A stretch of 64,000 bases of DNA from Sabethes cyaneus (Eukaryota > Arthropoda > Insecta > Diptera > Culicidae), in the NCBI RefSeq assembly GCF_943734655.1, contig NC_071354.1, positions 155,145,142 through 155,209,141 on the forward strand, read 5' to 3'. The number at the start of each line of letters is the position of its first letter. Positions within the stretch are counted from its first letter, which is position 1. This document shows, piece after piece, positions 46,918 to 57,569 of this stretch. The notes below the pieces were generated by a model. It had not been told where the DNA came from, did no database searches, and worked only from the letters and a program-made list of their open reading frames with translations. Position numbers and translations under genes: made by a program.

Positions 46918-49900
46918 CAATGGCTGGTAAACGGCTGAATAATGCGTACCGTCGGTGCCTTGTGCACGTGTAGGCATAAAATAGACCCTACAGTGGTTCA
47001 TAGCCTCTTATTCAGCAACTCCTATTCCTACCGCCTCGTGGTACCAGCCGGGATACGAGCAACTTTGGTGGAGATCGGGTAACCAACCCCGGTGGAAGCC
47101 AAGGTCGTATGCTGACAGGAAAGAAGGGCTCTTTCGAGCTTCGTTGGCCCTCCGGCGAAACAGGGGGTTGGTGTAGCAGGCTTTGCAAGCCGTCACCACG
47201 AAAAATATTAAAGCATGGAACGAAGAACAAACATATTCTTACTGGAACAATCGGAATAGACCCACGCGACGTAAAAGGACTATGGATTGGAAACTCGGGA
47301 CGTGGAACTGCCGATCTCTCAACTTCCAAGGGAGCACTCGAGTGCTCTCCGACGCATTGAAGAGCCGCAAGTTCGACGTCGTAGCGCTGCAGGAGGTGTG
47401 CTGGAAGAGCTCAACGGTACGTACGTTCAGAGATGGACATACCATCTACCAGAGCTGCGGCAACACACACGAGCTGGGTACAGCTTTCATAGTGATGGGC
47501 GAGATGCGGAAACGGGTGATTGGGTGGTGGCCAATCAATCCTCGAATGTGCAGGTTGAGAATCAAGGGCGATTATCAACGTGCACAGCCCTCACCTTAGA
47601 ACTACCGATGACGACAAGGATGAATTCTACGCGCAGTTGGAGAGTGAATACGACCGCTGCCCAAAACATGATATCAAGATCGTCATCGGGGATTTCAATG
47701 CTCAGGTCGGCCAGGAGGAGGAATACAAACCGGTGATTGGAAGGTTCAGTGCACACCAGCGAACCAATGAAATGGGCCTAAGACTTATCGACTTTGCCGC
47801 CTCCAAGAATATGGCCGTACGTAGTACCTTTTTCCAGCACAGAATCCATCACAAGTACACCTGGAGGTCACCAAATCAGACAGAATCACAGATCGACCAC
47901 GTTTTGATCGACAGTCGGCACTTCTCAGACATTATCGACGTCAGATCCTATCGAAGCGCTAACGTTGACTCGGACCACTACCTAGTGATGGTTAAGATGC
48001 GCCCAAGACTCTCCGTTGTGAACAACATTCGGTACCGACGCCAGCCTCGGTTAGATCTCGCGCGGCTGAAGCAGCCAGACGTCGCCGCAAACTACGCGCA
48101 TTCACTCGAAGCTGCACTGCCGGAAGAGGACAAGCTGGACGAAGCCCCTCTCAAGGACTGTTGGAACACTATCAAAACAGCCATCAGCAGTGTAGCGGAG
48201 AGCTCCATCGGGCATGTGGCCCGGAATCAGCGGAACGATTGGTTTGACGATGAATGTAGGAGGGTGATGGATGAGGAGAACGCTGCGCGGGCGGCCAAGA
48301 TGCGCAGTGCCACACGTCAGAACGTGGAAAGACACAAACAGAAGAAGATGCAGCGAAACCAAATCTTTCGGGAGAAAAAGCGCAACCTGGAAGAGCAGGA
48401 ATATGCGGAGTTGGAGCGGCTGCATCGTTCTCAGGAAACGCGGAAGTTCTACCAGAAACTGAACGGATCCCGCAAAGGCTTTGTGCCGCGAACCGAAATG
48501 TGTCGGGATAAGACTGGCAGTATTCTGACGGACGATCGTGAGGTGACGGATAGGTGGAAGCAGCACTTCGACGAACACCTGAATGGCGCCCAGGCGGAAA
48601 ACCATGGCGGCGGGGAAAGCGATTTCGACGGTGCAGCAAACGGGGAAGAGGTGCCAGCCCCAACGATAGGCGAAGTTAAGGAGGCCATCATGCAGCTAAA
48701 GAACAACAAGTCAGCTGGAAAAGATGGCATCGGAGCGGAGCTTATTAAAATGGGACCAGAAAAGCTGACCGTTTGTCTACACCGACTAATTGTTAGAATT
48801 TGGGATACGGAACAGCTAACGGAGGAGTGGAAAGATGGGGTTATCTGCCCGATCTACAAAAAGGGCGACAAGTTGGACTGTGAGAACTATCGAGCGATCA
48901 CCGTTCTCAATGCCGCTTATAAAGTGCTGTCCCAAATCATTTTCCGCCGTCTATCACCAATTGCGAATAGATTTGTGGGAACTTATCAAGCCGGCTTCGT
49001 CGAAGGTCGGTCTACAACGGATCAAATATTTACACTGCGGCAAATCCTCCAAAAGGGCCGTGAATACAGAGTTCCCACGCATCATTTATTCGTTGACTTC
49101 AAAGCCGCATATGATACCATCGACCGGAAAGAGCTATGGAAAAGCATGGACGAGAACAGCTTCCCCAGGAAGCTCATCAAACTGATTAAATCTACGATGG
49201 ATGGTACGCAGTGCTGTGTTCGGATTTCGGGTGGATTGTCAAGTTCATTCGAATCACACAGAGGGCTTCGTCAAGGTGATGGTCTTTCATGCCTGCTGTT
49301 CAACATAACGCTACAAGGTGTTATGAACCGAGCGGATATCAACACGCGGGGCACGATATTCAACAAATCTAGTCAATTCGTCTGCTTTGCCGATGACATG
49401 GATATTATCGGCAGAACATCTGTGGCGGTGGCTGAACAGTACACCAGACTAAAGCGCGAAGCAGAAAAGATTGGGTTAAAGGTAAATACGTCTAAAACAA
49501 AGTACATGCTGGCCAGCGGAACCGAGGCCGAACGACACCGCTTGGGCAGTAGTATATTGATCGACGGCGATGAGTTTGAGGTAGTCGATGAATTTCTCTA
49601 CCTTGGCTCACTGGTAACGGCGGACAATGATACCAGCCGTGAGATTCGGAGGCGTATTATCAGCGGAAGTCGTGCTTACTATGGGCTCCACAAGCAATTG
49701 CGGTCGAGCAGACTAAGTCCCCGTACAAAGTGCACCCTGTACAAGACGCTTATTAGACCGGTTGTTCTCTACGGGCATGAAACATGGACAATGCTCGAGG
49801 AGGACCTGCGAGTGCTCGGAGTTTTCGAACGACGAGTGCTAAGAACGATCTTCGGCGGCGTACAGGAGAACGGAGTATGGAGGCGGAGGATGAATCATGA

Positions 49901-50194
49901 ACTCGCACAGCTCTATGGTGAACCCAGTATCCAGAAGGTGGCTAAAGCTGGACGGATGCGATGGGCAGGGCATGTTGCAAGAATGCCGGACAACTGCCCT
50001 GCAAAGATGGTGTTCGCCTCAAATCCGGTAGGAACAAGACGACCAGGAGCGCAGCGAGCAAGATGGTTAGACCAGGTGGAGCGAGATCTGGCGGAGAGTA
50101 CTCGGTGTCCGAGGAATTGGAGAGCGGTAGCCCTCAACCGAGTTACATGGAGAAATTTTGTTCAACAGGTTTTGTCTTAGGACGGCAAGCCACC

Positions 50195-50223
<29 letters not shown>
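46918..50223 (+). mobile_element. RTE-clade LINE, nearly intact
   Basis: It is flanked by a 12-bp target duplication AAGGAGCCCAAC (46,906-46,917 and 50,224-50,235). It ends in a (TAAG)n run at about 50,197-50,224, as RTE elements end in short tandem repeats instead of poly(A). It contains one endonuclease-RT ORF (next entry). Base composition is clearly more GC-rich than the surroundings. Confidence 0.85.
47282..50180 (+). pseudogene. RTE ORF: endonuclease plus reverse transcriptase, one frameshift
   Basis: From the ATG at 47,282 (MDWKLGTWNCRSLN) the endonuclease shows VVALQEVCW (catalytic Glu). A small deletion near 47,565-47,580 shifts the frame; the second part continues unbroken to the stop at 50,178-50,180. 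Motifs: GDFNAQVG, SQIDHVLID, SDHYLVMV, then RT YRAITVLNAAYKVLSQ, TYQAGFVEGRSTTDQ, LFVDFKAAYDTIDR, GLRQGDGLSCLLFN and the catalytic FADDMDIIG. Apart from the one shift, about 970 codons are open, which makes it the second best preserved LINE in the window. Confidence 0.85.
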
Positions 50224-50226
<3 letters not shown>

Positions 50227-50650
50227 GAGCCCAACAATTATTTGCAAGCAAGGTGGTGGAAGACCAGCTAAAATTATGGACTCGAAGGACAACGTTCTCT
50301 TTCTCGTGCCTTCAACAACAAGCCCTCTGGTTTGGCTATTAAAAGATGTGCACCAGATGAATGTTTGAAGAAAATTTTTAAACCGTTTCTACAAAAACAT
50401 CATGCAAATGGACAATACGTGTTTTGGCCGGAAAGAGCATCATCGCATTACGCCAAAAAAGCACAATCGTTTCTGAATACCCATTCGATCCCATTTTTAC
50501 CCCAAAATCACGACCCGAAAAATCTGTCTCAGTGCGCCCAATCGAAGTTTTCTTCATGGTTTTTGAGTTCCTTGGTGTACAAAAATAACTAGAGAGCCAC
50601 GTATTGCAAACAGTTGATTGGTAAAATCAAGAGATGCATTCGCAAAGTTG
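50224..50650 (+). pseudogene. ITm transposase, C-terminal fragment
   Basis: It resumes after the duplicated target. It reads CLKKIFKPFLQKHHANGQYV, FWPERASSHYAKKAQSFLN and FLPQNHDPKNLSQCAQ. In active relatives the second motif is WPD; here the catalytic Asp is Glu, and the last acidic position is lost in a frameshifted stretch. It is inactive. Confidence 0.65.
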
Positions 50651-50663
50651 ACATGACGGCCGT

Positions 50664-50878
50664 TGAAACCGCCCAGTTAGTTTCCAGGTACGATGCTGGT
50701 CTAACAAGCCAGTCGCCGTATGTTCGAATCTCGGCTAGGCGGTGTTTGTCTAGTTAGATTCAGTAGGATCGTTGCACTGGCCCCGTAATTTTCTTGTACT
50801 CTAACAGCCGGCTGCGAAGTATATCGATAAAGAAGGGTAATGTCTAAAGACGGTATAAACCCATGGCTTTGCTTTTTT
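50664..50878 (+). mobile_element. tRNA-derived SINE (215 bp)
   Basis: It is flanked by a 13-bp target duplication ACATGACGGCCGT (50,651-50,663 and 50,879-50,891). The 5' part is tRNA-like, with TGTTCGAATCTCGG as a B-box-like motif near 50,721. The body includes TCAGTAGGATCGTTGCACTG and CGGCTGCGAAGT, and the end is CTTTGCTTTTTT. To my recollection these words belong to a common mosquito SINE; I cannot name it with certainty. Confidence 0.75.
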
Positions 50879-51086
50879 ACATGACGGCCGTACAACACAT
50901 CTGTTCCGACGTCAAACGGAAGCTTCGCCGAACAGCCGATTACGGACCGTTTCCAAATGTTCACTAATTTTTTTTCCAACAATAGACAATGTTTCTTTAA
51001 CTTCGGTAAATCAGATCTTCTTCAAATAGCTTTATATATTTTTGACAGCTTGAGAAATAAGTTCCAACATTTTAGTTGCCACCCGT

Positions 51087-51795
51087 TATTGGATGCGAAT
51101 AGTATGTTCGCCATTGATGGATGTATTCGGTGAAAACAATTCCTCTAAGATGAAAAATGAATGAATATTATGAATTTTAAATAATCATAAACGCTTAAAG
51201 ATATAACTAAGTAGATGAAAATCCGATTTTTACGCTGATACCTACTTTTTTGGCATCTAGGTACTCCAAATTGTAACTACGATGACAATATATTCACGGA
51301 TAGTGAATTTCAATTCCATTCCACACTGCATTCCATTTAAACTTTTATGTAGATAATAATCGTGTGATTTCTATCAGAAATTGAAGCCAATGAATACACA
51401 ATGGATGAGTTTTTCTCACTATTTTGCGTCCGTGCCTGTCATAAGAAGTTGGCATAGCGTTTCCAACAATAAGGGGCCTAATGGAATAAATAATGTTTCA
51501 CTGTAATTAGATTGCACGTTTCACCGAAATGAGGCAATTTATTGACATTCTTGTATTTTAATATATCCACCGAAACAAAACTTGAAAGCATTATTGCTTT
51601 AAAAACCCAAACCAAGGAAATTATTGCACTTTTTTGTGATAATATTGTATGTCCCATCACCATTTTGTATAATTATAACACATTAAAAATTTATAAATGC
51701 CTTACAGGTCATTATTCTTCAAGATTTTGTCATTATAACTAACCGACTTACTTACAGTGCTGAGCTTAGTTTATCTTTATTACACGTCACTAACA
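51087..51795. other. Intergenic DNA downstream of glycine-rich gene 2
   Basis: AT-rich; no coding region, tRNA or clear repeat seen. Confidence 0.5.
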
Positions 51796-53286
51796 TTAAC
51801 GACCCAGGAAACCGAGTCCTCCAAATCCTGTTCCTACGTAGGGATTACGACCATAGCCGATACCCCCACCGTATCCGCCACCACCACCACCATATCCTCC
51901 TCCACCATATCCACCGCCGTAGGGTCTACCGTATCGACCGTAATCTCTTCCATAGCCTCCGTATCCACCGAAACCGCCAAACTGAGCCGATTCGGCGCCG
52001 GTTAGATCATCTCGTGTTTCCACTCCTGCCGGAACGTTATCGTTTGCTGATGCGGACCGAGCATCAGTGACCATCAAGAGGAGGCCTGTGAGCAGCACGA
52101 TTATCTGCGATTGTGAAAAAATAATCGATAATAAAAAGTACCGATTAGTTCCATTCCAATTAGCTACGGAGTTACCCGGGATAGTATGTTATTTTGCCAC
52201 TAACGGCTGATTTGCTAGTATTTGTTGGAAATCTACGAACACAAAGAGATATATTTATTTCATAGACATAAGGTGCACCGGGGACAAAGCAGAACAATCA
52301 GCAACAACAATTAGAGCTCCATAAAAAGCCATTTATTTTTGTGGCACTGAATAGCTGAATCACTCATCTGTCTACATACCTGGAGATTTTCTGAGACATA
52401 GTTTATGACGTAGCGTAGATGCAAAAGCTTGAAGGTCACGTTGAGGAACGCTGTATTGTCTATGCAGTTTACTAATAGCAATGCTTTAACTGTTGGAACT
52501 AATGTTAATGATAGCAACACTATGACTAATACAGTATGTCGAAGATCAAAGGCGAGGAAGGGAAGATTTTCAATAGCAAATTTATCTCACACTATGTGAT
52601 GCACTTAAATTACTGCACAGATATTGTCAATTGCAAGGAAAATTGTACCATCCAAAGTGCGATATCGCTCATAAAAGTGCTATTTTGCATTAAATCGTTT
52701 CGGTATCTTCAGCGCACTTTTTCGTTATCTTCCAAGCGATAAGTGTGCCGATGATACCGAACGGTTTAATGCAAAATAGCACTTTTATGAGCGATATCGC
52801 ACTTTGGATGGTACAATTTTCCTTGCAATTGACAATAACCAAACGTAATATTTTGCAGAAACTTATGCGTGTTGCACAAACACACTTGCACATCTGTAAT
52901 CGATATTTCCAAACAGGAAGATCAATTGCTGCCATTGCACAGTCCAAAGAGTTTTAACTAAGTAGTTCGGAGAGACTGTTTACGATTTTAGTACCGTTTT
53001 AAAGGGTACGGTACAGCCAAAACTTCGAGAATCTAGACTTTGTTAATGCACGGCATAACAATTGGGCTAAGTCCGCTGCAGAAACACATGCAAAGTTATA
53101 GATAGTATTTAGTTAACAACTTTTGTTTTCTGATGCCAAGTTATATGAAGAAAAAAGTTATAAATTGCAAATGTAACACCATCTCCAATTTGTGAAATGA
53201 TTTGCTCTTATACACAAGTTTCACTTAAGCTGATCAACAATAAAACCAGACGAACAACAACAACAGCGTCAACGTACCTTAATCAT
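51796..53286 (-). CDS. Secreted glycine-rich protein, gene 2
   Basis: Exon 1 (53,286-53,278) codes only ATG ATT AAG before donor GTACGT. Exon 2 (52,104-51,796) follows acceptor TCGCAG, giving 105 residues. The signal peptide is MIKIIVLLTGLLLMVTDARS. An acidic propeptide-like stretch follows (VETRDDLTGAESA), then a Gly/Tyr-rich repeat (GGYGGYGRDYGRYGRPYGGG) and a GFLGR end. The split after three codons in phase 0 is the same as in gene 1 at 42,558, on the same strand, so the two may be paralogues. The 1.17-kb intron holds a long hairpin. Function (matrix, cuticle or antimicrobial) is undetermined. Confidence 0.8.
52623..52836. repeat. Long hairpin in the intron of glycine-rich gene 2
   Basis: Arms 52,623-52,707 and 52,753-52,836 are inverted, about 84 bp each, with one mismatch and one single-base gap by eye; the loop is 45 bp. 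The arms begin ATTGTCAATTGCAAGG. If transcribed with the gene, it would fold into nearly perfect double-stranded RNA. It could equally be a MITE; no clear target duplication is seen. Confidence 0.7.
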
Positions 53287-53899
53287 ACTTCCCGGCAAAA
53301 CCAAAGTTTCGGAAGCACTTGTTATCTACATTCGGAATAGATTTCAACTGATGGACTATATCCGTGAGACATGATATACGATACTTCGAAAAAAAAATCC
53401 AATTAGTATCTTGCTAATGATTTGAACGCCTTATATGTCTCACACAAAAATGGAATGCAATCCATCTAGAGACTAACTAAACGTTTGTTATACATCCACT
53501 TTAAATTTGGTCCAAAAACCACATAATACTTAACAATCTTTACATTTCATAGTTTTACTAAAGTCGCTGCTGTAGTTATCGGCTCCATTTTTATCAGTTA
53601 AAATTTGTTGTTACTAATATGTAACTTGGTTTCAGTTTCTCCCGTTACAACTTCAAAATATTGAACAGTATTCTTTTAACAATTGAGTAATTCTCGCTGA
53701 AACGGGGCCACTACTGACACGAGGTGTTCAAATATTGGAACTTTTGCACTTAATTGGTTGAAAATGGTTGAAAAATAAAAATTACACTTTTGATACCTCG
53801 AAATAGTGGACCCCTCGTTCGCCAAGGGGCCTAACAGTTTAAAAAAAAGTTGAATTTTGAGCAAACCTTGAGATTTATATCATACGATATTTCATAAAC

Positions 53900-54475
53900 T
53901 TGCCATGAAATAACTAACAAACGGCCCTGTTCTGTAAAGAAGAAGAACAGGGCTTTCAAATGGAGTAAAAAAAATTTTGGCGGCCGTCTTGGATTTGGTC
54001 ACTATATTGGATTTCATCAAAAAATCGCCGTTTTCACCATGAGCCCCCCAACCGATTTTCGTTTTAAGAACCATTAGAAAGCTGGGAAAAAATGCTACAA
54101 GAACCATTCAAATTACGTGTGCAATGGCATTAACTGAAGTTAGTTATTTGTAGCAAGGTTCACAATTTTCATATAATTATTGTGATATTTCCAAAATTTG
54201 CTATGAAACAAACTACAAACGACACGGTTTTATAAAGAGGAGTAATAAGGTTCATAAACGAAGTGAAAAAAAATTGGCGGCCATCTTGGATTTGGCTGTT
54301 GGATTTTATCAAAAAATCGCCGTTTTCGCCATGATTCCCCTAACCGATTTCAATTTCAAGACCACCGTCGGAAAGTTGAGAAAAATGCTATAAGAAGCAT
54401 TTATCAAGTTAGGTGTGCAAAGGCATTGACTAAATAAAACAATTAATTTTTTGTAGCAAGATATTCCATTATATG
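53900..54475. repeat. Two diverged tandem units of about 285 bp
   Basis: Units at about 53,900-54,185 and 54,190-54,475 share TTGGCGGCC[G/A]TCTTGGATTTGG, CAAAAAATCGCCGTTTT and TAGCAAG in the same order, with clear divergence. No coding region is seen in 53,287-55,890 otherwise. Confidence 0.6.
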
Positions 54476-54535
54476 AGAGTTGTAAGCCTTGATACAGATA
54501 ATTAATTGTTTCGTTTATTTAATGACCCTACACAC

Positions 54536-54642
54536 CCCAAGGAACAATTTGGGTTTTATTACACTTTTATGATGACATTTAAGACCAAATTTGGTCATGA
54601 AAACCGCCATAAGAGTATAATAAAACTCACATTGTTGCTTGG
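54536..54642. mobile_element. 107-bp MITE with CCCAAG ends
   Basis: Ends CCCAAGGAACAATTTG and CACATTGTTGCTTGGG are inverted repeats of about 16 bp with mismatches. The middle is near-palindromic around GACCAAATTTGGTC. The termini resemble those of the composite at 12,430 (CCCAAGTAACAA). Confidence 0.55.
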
Positions 54643-55890
54643 GATGTAATTCCCGTTTCAGCCAGAATTACTCAATTATTATGAATTTGCTTATTATACC
54701 TATTCGATTTAGATTCCAAAACACTTTCTGTAAAATGTCTTAAGAAAAATTCTTCTTATTGGTTTAAAATATAACTTCTTGGGAGGTAATGAAATTCATA
54801 GTACATAGTAGTCAAAAGCAATTCTATGACCTAAAATGCCCAATGAGCAATTCTATGACTTGAAATATGTATTTTTTAACGATATCTTTGCTCAATTTTA
54901 GCAATGATAAATTTTTATTTATTGAAAATAAACTAAATATTTCTATTGCAATAGTTAGCCATTAGAGATAAATAAAACACAACTTTCATTTCTCGTAACT
55001 TTATTAAAAACCTAACCTACTGTGCAATCTACAGCTGACGACAGCTGGTCTGTCTGGTCAAACAATGTTAGTAAGCTGCTAATTGCTTATGTCATTGATA
55101 TGTCATGTCTAATCGAAGTTGTGTCGTTGTGGGCATTAGGAAGACGTTCGTGATTAGTTCCATACGATAAAAAGATTCATATTCACAAACCACGCATGCT
55201 GAAGCACGTGTTTCATCTACGTCGTATATATACTACAGCAGTTACTGCATAATTTTGGATCACCAACAACTGCGGTTCAACACTGTCTGCTTTAAGGTAG
55301 AATTATTAGCTTTCATTATTTTCATTTTCCTAGTTGAAAGACATTAATTTGAATATGATGAAAATAGAGGATCGATTATGCTAAAATATTTTTTTTAAAT
55401 CAATGGTGACCCATAAATGTTGGGTGATTCACAACTGTGGAGTGACTATATATAAATATTAGTTACATTAGTTAGTAAACATTAGTTTTGTAAATTGGTG
55501 TTGACTTATTTTGATGCAATCAAGGTCGTGTAATATTTTGGATCTAATTTCTGGAAATAAATTCACTGGTGATCTTGAGCTGTTATAGGATGAACTAGCA
55601 TGCACATATTAATGTGCCCGTTTGGCATTGAACACTCAGTAGTGCAGGATTGAGTTTTAGAAAGCTTATCCCGTCAGGAATCCTAAAATTAACATTTTAT
55701 GTTAAAAGTTACGGATGTACTTCATACAGGAAACTATATAAGGGTTCCCCAAATGAAATTGTACCAAGGAGGGAACACTGTAGAAAGTTACCCATCGAGT
55801 ATCTTCTCTTAAAATTTTGGGTAAAAGTAGTTAACAGTGTATTGTTTACACTGTATTTTTATCGTTGTCAGTTTTTCGAAAATTGGAGAA

Positions 55891-57120
55891 AATGGCTTCA
55901 CTTGTAAAGGAACGTCGTCAATTGATTTTGCGCAAGCACCTGGAAAATTCTCAACTATCTCATCGGGATATCGGAAAACAACTTTGAATTGTGCACTCAA
56001 CTGGGAGCCGCGTGGTAAAAAGTTGCTACGAAACTCTGAGCATCGAACGGAAGAAGAAATGCGGTCAGAATGGATTAGCCTCATTGTCTCATCATGGATG
56101 ATAAGACTTACGTCAAGGCGGACTTCCGGCAGCTTCCGGGGCTACTGTTCTTCACCGTCCAGCACAAGTTTGATGTCTCGGAGGAAATAAGGAAGCAGAA
56201 ACGTTCAAAATTTGCCAAGAAATATCATGATTTGGCAAGCGATCTGCTCATGTGGCAAACGGAGTGCGTCGTTCGTGACTACCGTGACTTTAAACGGGTA
56301 GATCTACCACAAGGAGTGTCTACAGAAGCGCCTGCTTCCTCTGTTGAAGCAACACAAGGGCCCTACGATATTCTGGCCGGATCTAGCTTCGTACCACTAT
56401 TCAAAGGATGTCCTGAAGTGGTACCAAACCAACGGGGTAACTTTCGTACCCAAGGACATGAACCCCCACAACGCACCGGAACTAAGGCCCATCAAAAAAT
56501 ACTGGGCTATTATGAAGCAGACGCTACGGAAGCATGCCAAGGATGTCAAATCTGAGGAATACATGAAGAAAAAGTGGGTTTCCGTATAGTAGAAGCTGCA
56601 GCCAGATGTTCTACGGAAACTCATGAGTGGAGTTAAGCGTAAGATGCGAGCAGAGGTGGGCACCGCTAATCAGCTAACCGCTAACATTTTAGCTAGCGAG
56701 TAGCGCGTTCGCTAAGTTTTAAATGTGCTAGCGCTTCTATTAGCTTCTGATAAATATAAATACTACTAAATAAACTACCAGCCACTAATTTTTGCAAATA
56801 ATTTTTGGAAATAGTACAACTAGCCATGAATGAACTATATTTACTCGCGTCGCGAACAGCAGCGACTAATTTTATCAATTTGCAAGAAGTCGCACACTTA
56901 TTTTTGTTATTATTTTCAAAACTTAGCGGCTAGTAGTTTATTTAGTGCCACTTTAACTTATCGGAAGTTGATGAAAGCGCTAACACATTTAAAACCTAGC
57001 GAATGCACTACTCGCTGCCTAAAAGGTTAGCGGTGCGCACCTCTGAATGCGAGCATACGGTAATGGTATTGAAGTTGAATTGAATAAATATTCCAAAAAC
57101 TCAGTGATGGGTTATATTTT
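55891..57120 (+). pseudogene. DD37E-type (ITmD37E-like) transposase, broken
   Basis: The start MASLVKERRQLILRKHLENS carries the helix-turn-helix. A stop follows, then MDDKTYVKADFRQLPG (first catalytic Asp region) in another frame. Next comes IFWPDLASYHYSKDVLKWYQ (second Asp) and NAPELRPIKKYWAIMKQT, where the catalytic Glu expected 37 residues after the second Asp is Lys. A hAT MITE splits the C-terminus (56,651-57,045); the frame resumes RAYGNGIEVELNKYSKNS. It is inactive several times over. Confidence 0.8.
56651..57045. mobile_element. hAT-type MITE (395 bp)
   Basis: Ends CAGAGGTGGGCACCGCTAA and TTAGCGGTGCGCACCTCTG are inverted with one mismatch. The 8-bp flanks GATGCGAG (56,643-56,650) and AATGCGAG (57,046-57,053) match at 7 of 8. 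It is rich in CTAGCG/CGCTAG words and partly palindromic. There is no coding. Confidence 0.75.
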
Positions 57121-57338
57121 ATTGGCTGAAAGTTTGAAAAGGATCGATGTATTAGGTAATTTTCACAGCGTTTCTTCCATGGCGAAATTTGATGTAGGAC
57201 ACCATTTACAGCCTGATTTCGTTAATGTGGTCACGGCTGCACCGTGTGTAATTGGACCGACCGACAGTTGTTAGAAATGTCTAAACTCAAAAATTCAATA
57301 GAATTTTAACATCCAAATACTTTCTAATTGGAGAATGG

Positions 57339-57400
57339 CCCAACTAGCGAACATTCAACTAACGAACCATCCAATTAACGAACGCTCAATTGATGAACTT
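57339..57400. repeat. Short 16-bp quasi-tandem repeat
   Basis: About four copies of a CAACTAACGAAC-like unit, each slightly different. Confidence 0.5.
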
Positions 57401-57569
57401 ACTTCTAGCAACATATAACCGGGGTGACCCTTACCGTATCGTTGTAGTCGTAACCAAGGTAACTTTTAGTTGCCAATGGACGGGTAGTTTGGAGTAACTA
57501 AAACAGTCTTGCTTGGCAATAGCAATCTTTATTGAACAAACTAAACTCATATCCTTCTGGGCTGTCCTA

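Larger units (their letters stand above)
46621..51086 (+). mobile_element. ITm-type DNA transposon carrying a LINE and a SINE
   Basis: Ends ACGGGTGACAACTAAAATT and AATGT.../GTTGCCACCCGT form inverted repeats of about 25 bp with two mismatches. TA is duplicated at 46,619-46,620 and 51,087-51,088. Transposase fragments flank an RTE LINE (46,918-50,223), and a SINE sits at 50,664-50,878. Without them the element is roughly 0.9 kb, shorter than usual, so it is also internally deleted. Confidence 0.75.

Noticed and set aside
48184..48663. Long minus-strand open frames within 48.1-48.7 kb
   Set aside because: Antisense shadows of the GC-rich RTE coding region.
51757..52005. Ser/Thr-rich open frame on the plus strand
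   Set aside because: Same reason: antisense shadow of glycine-rich gene 2.
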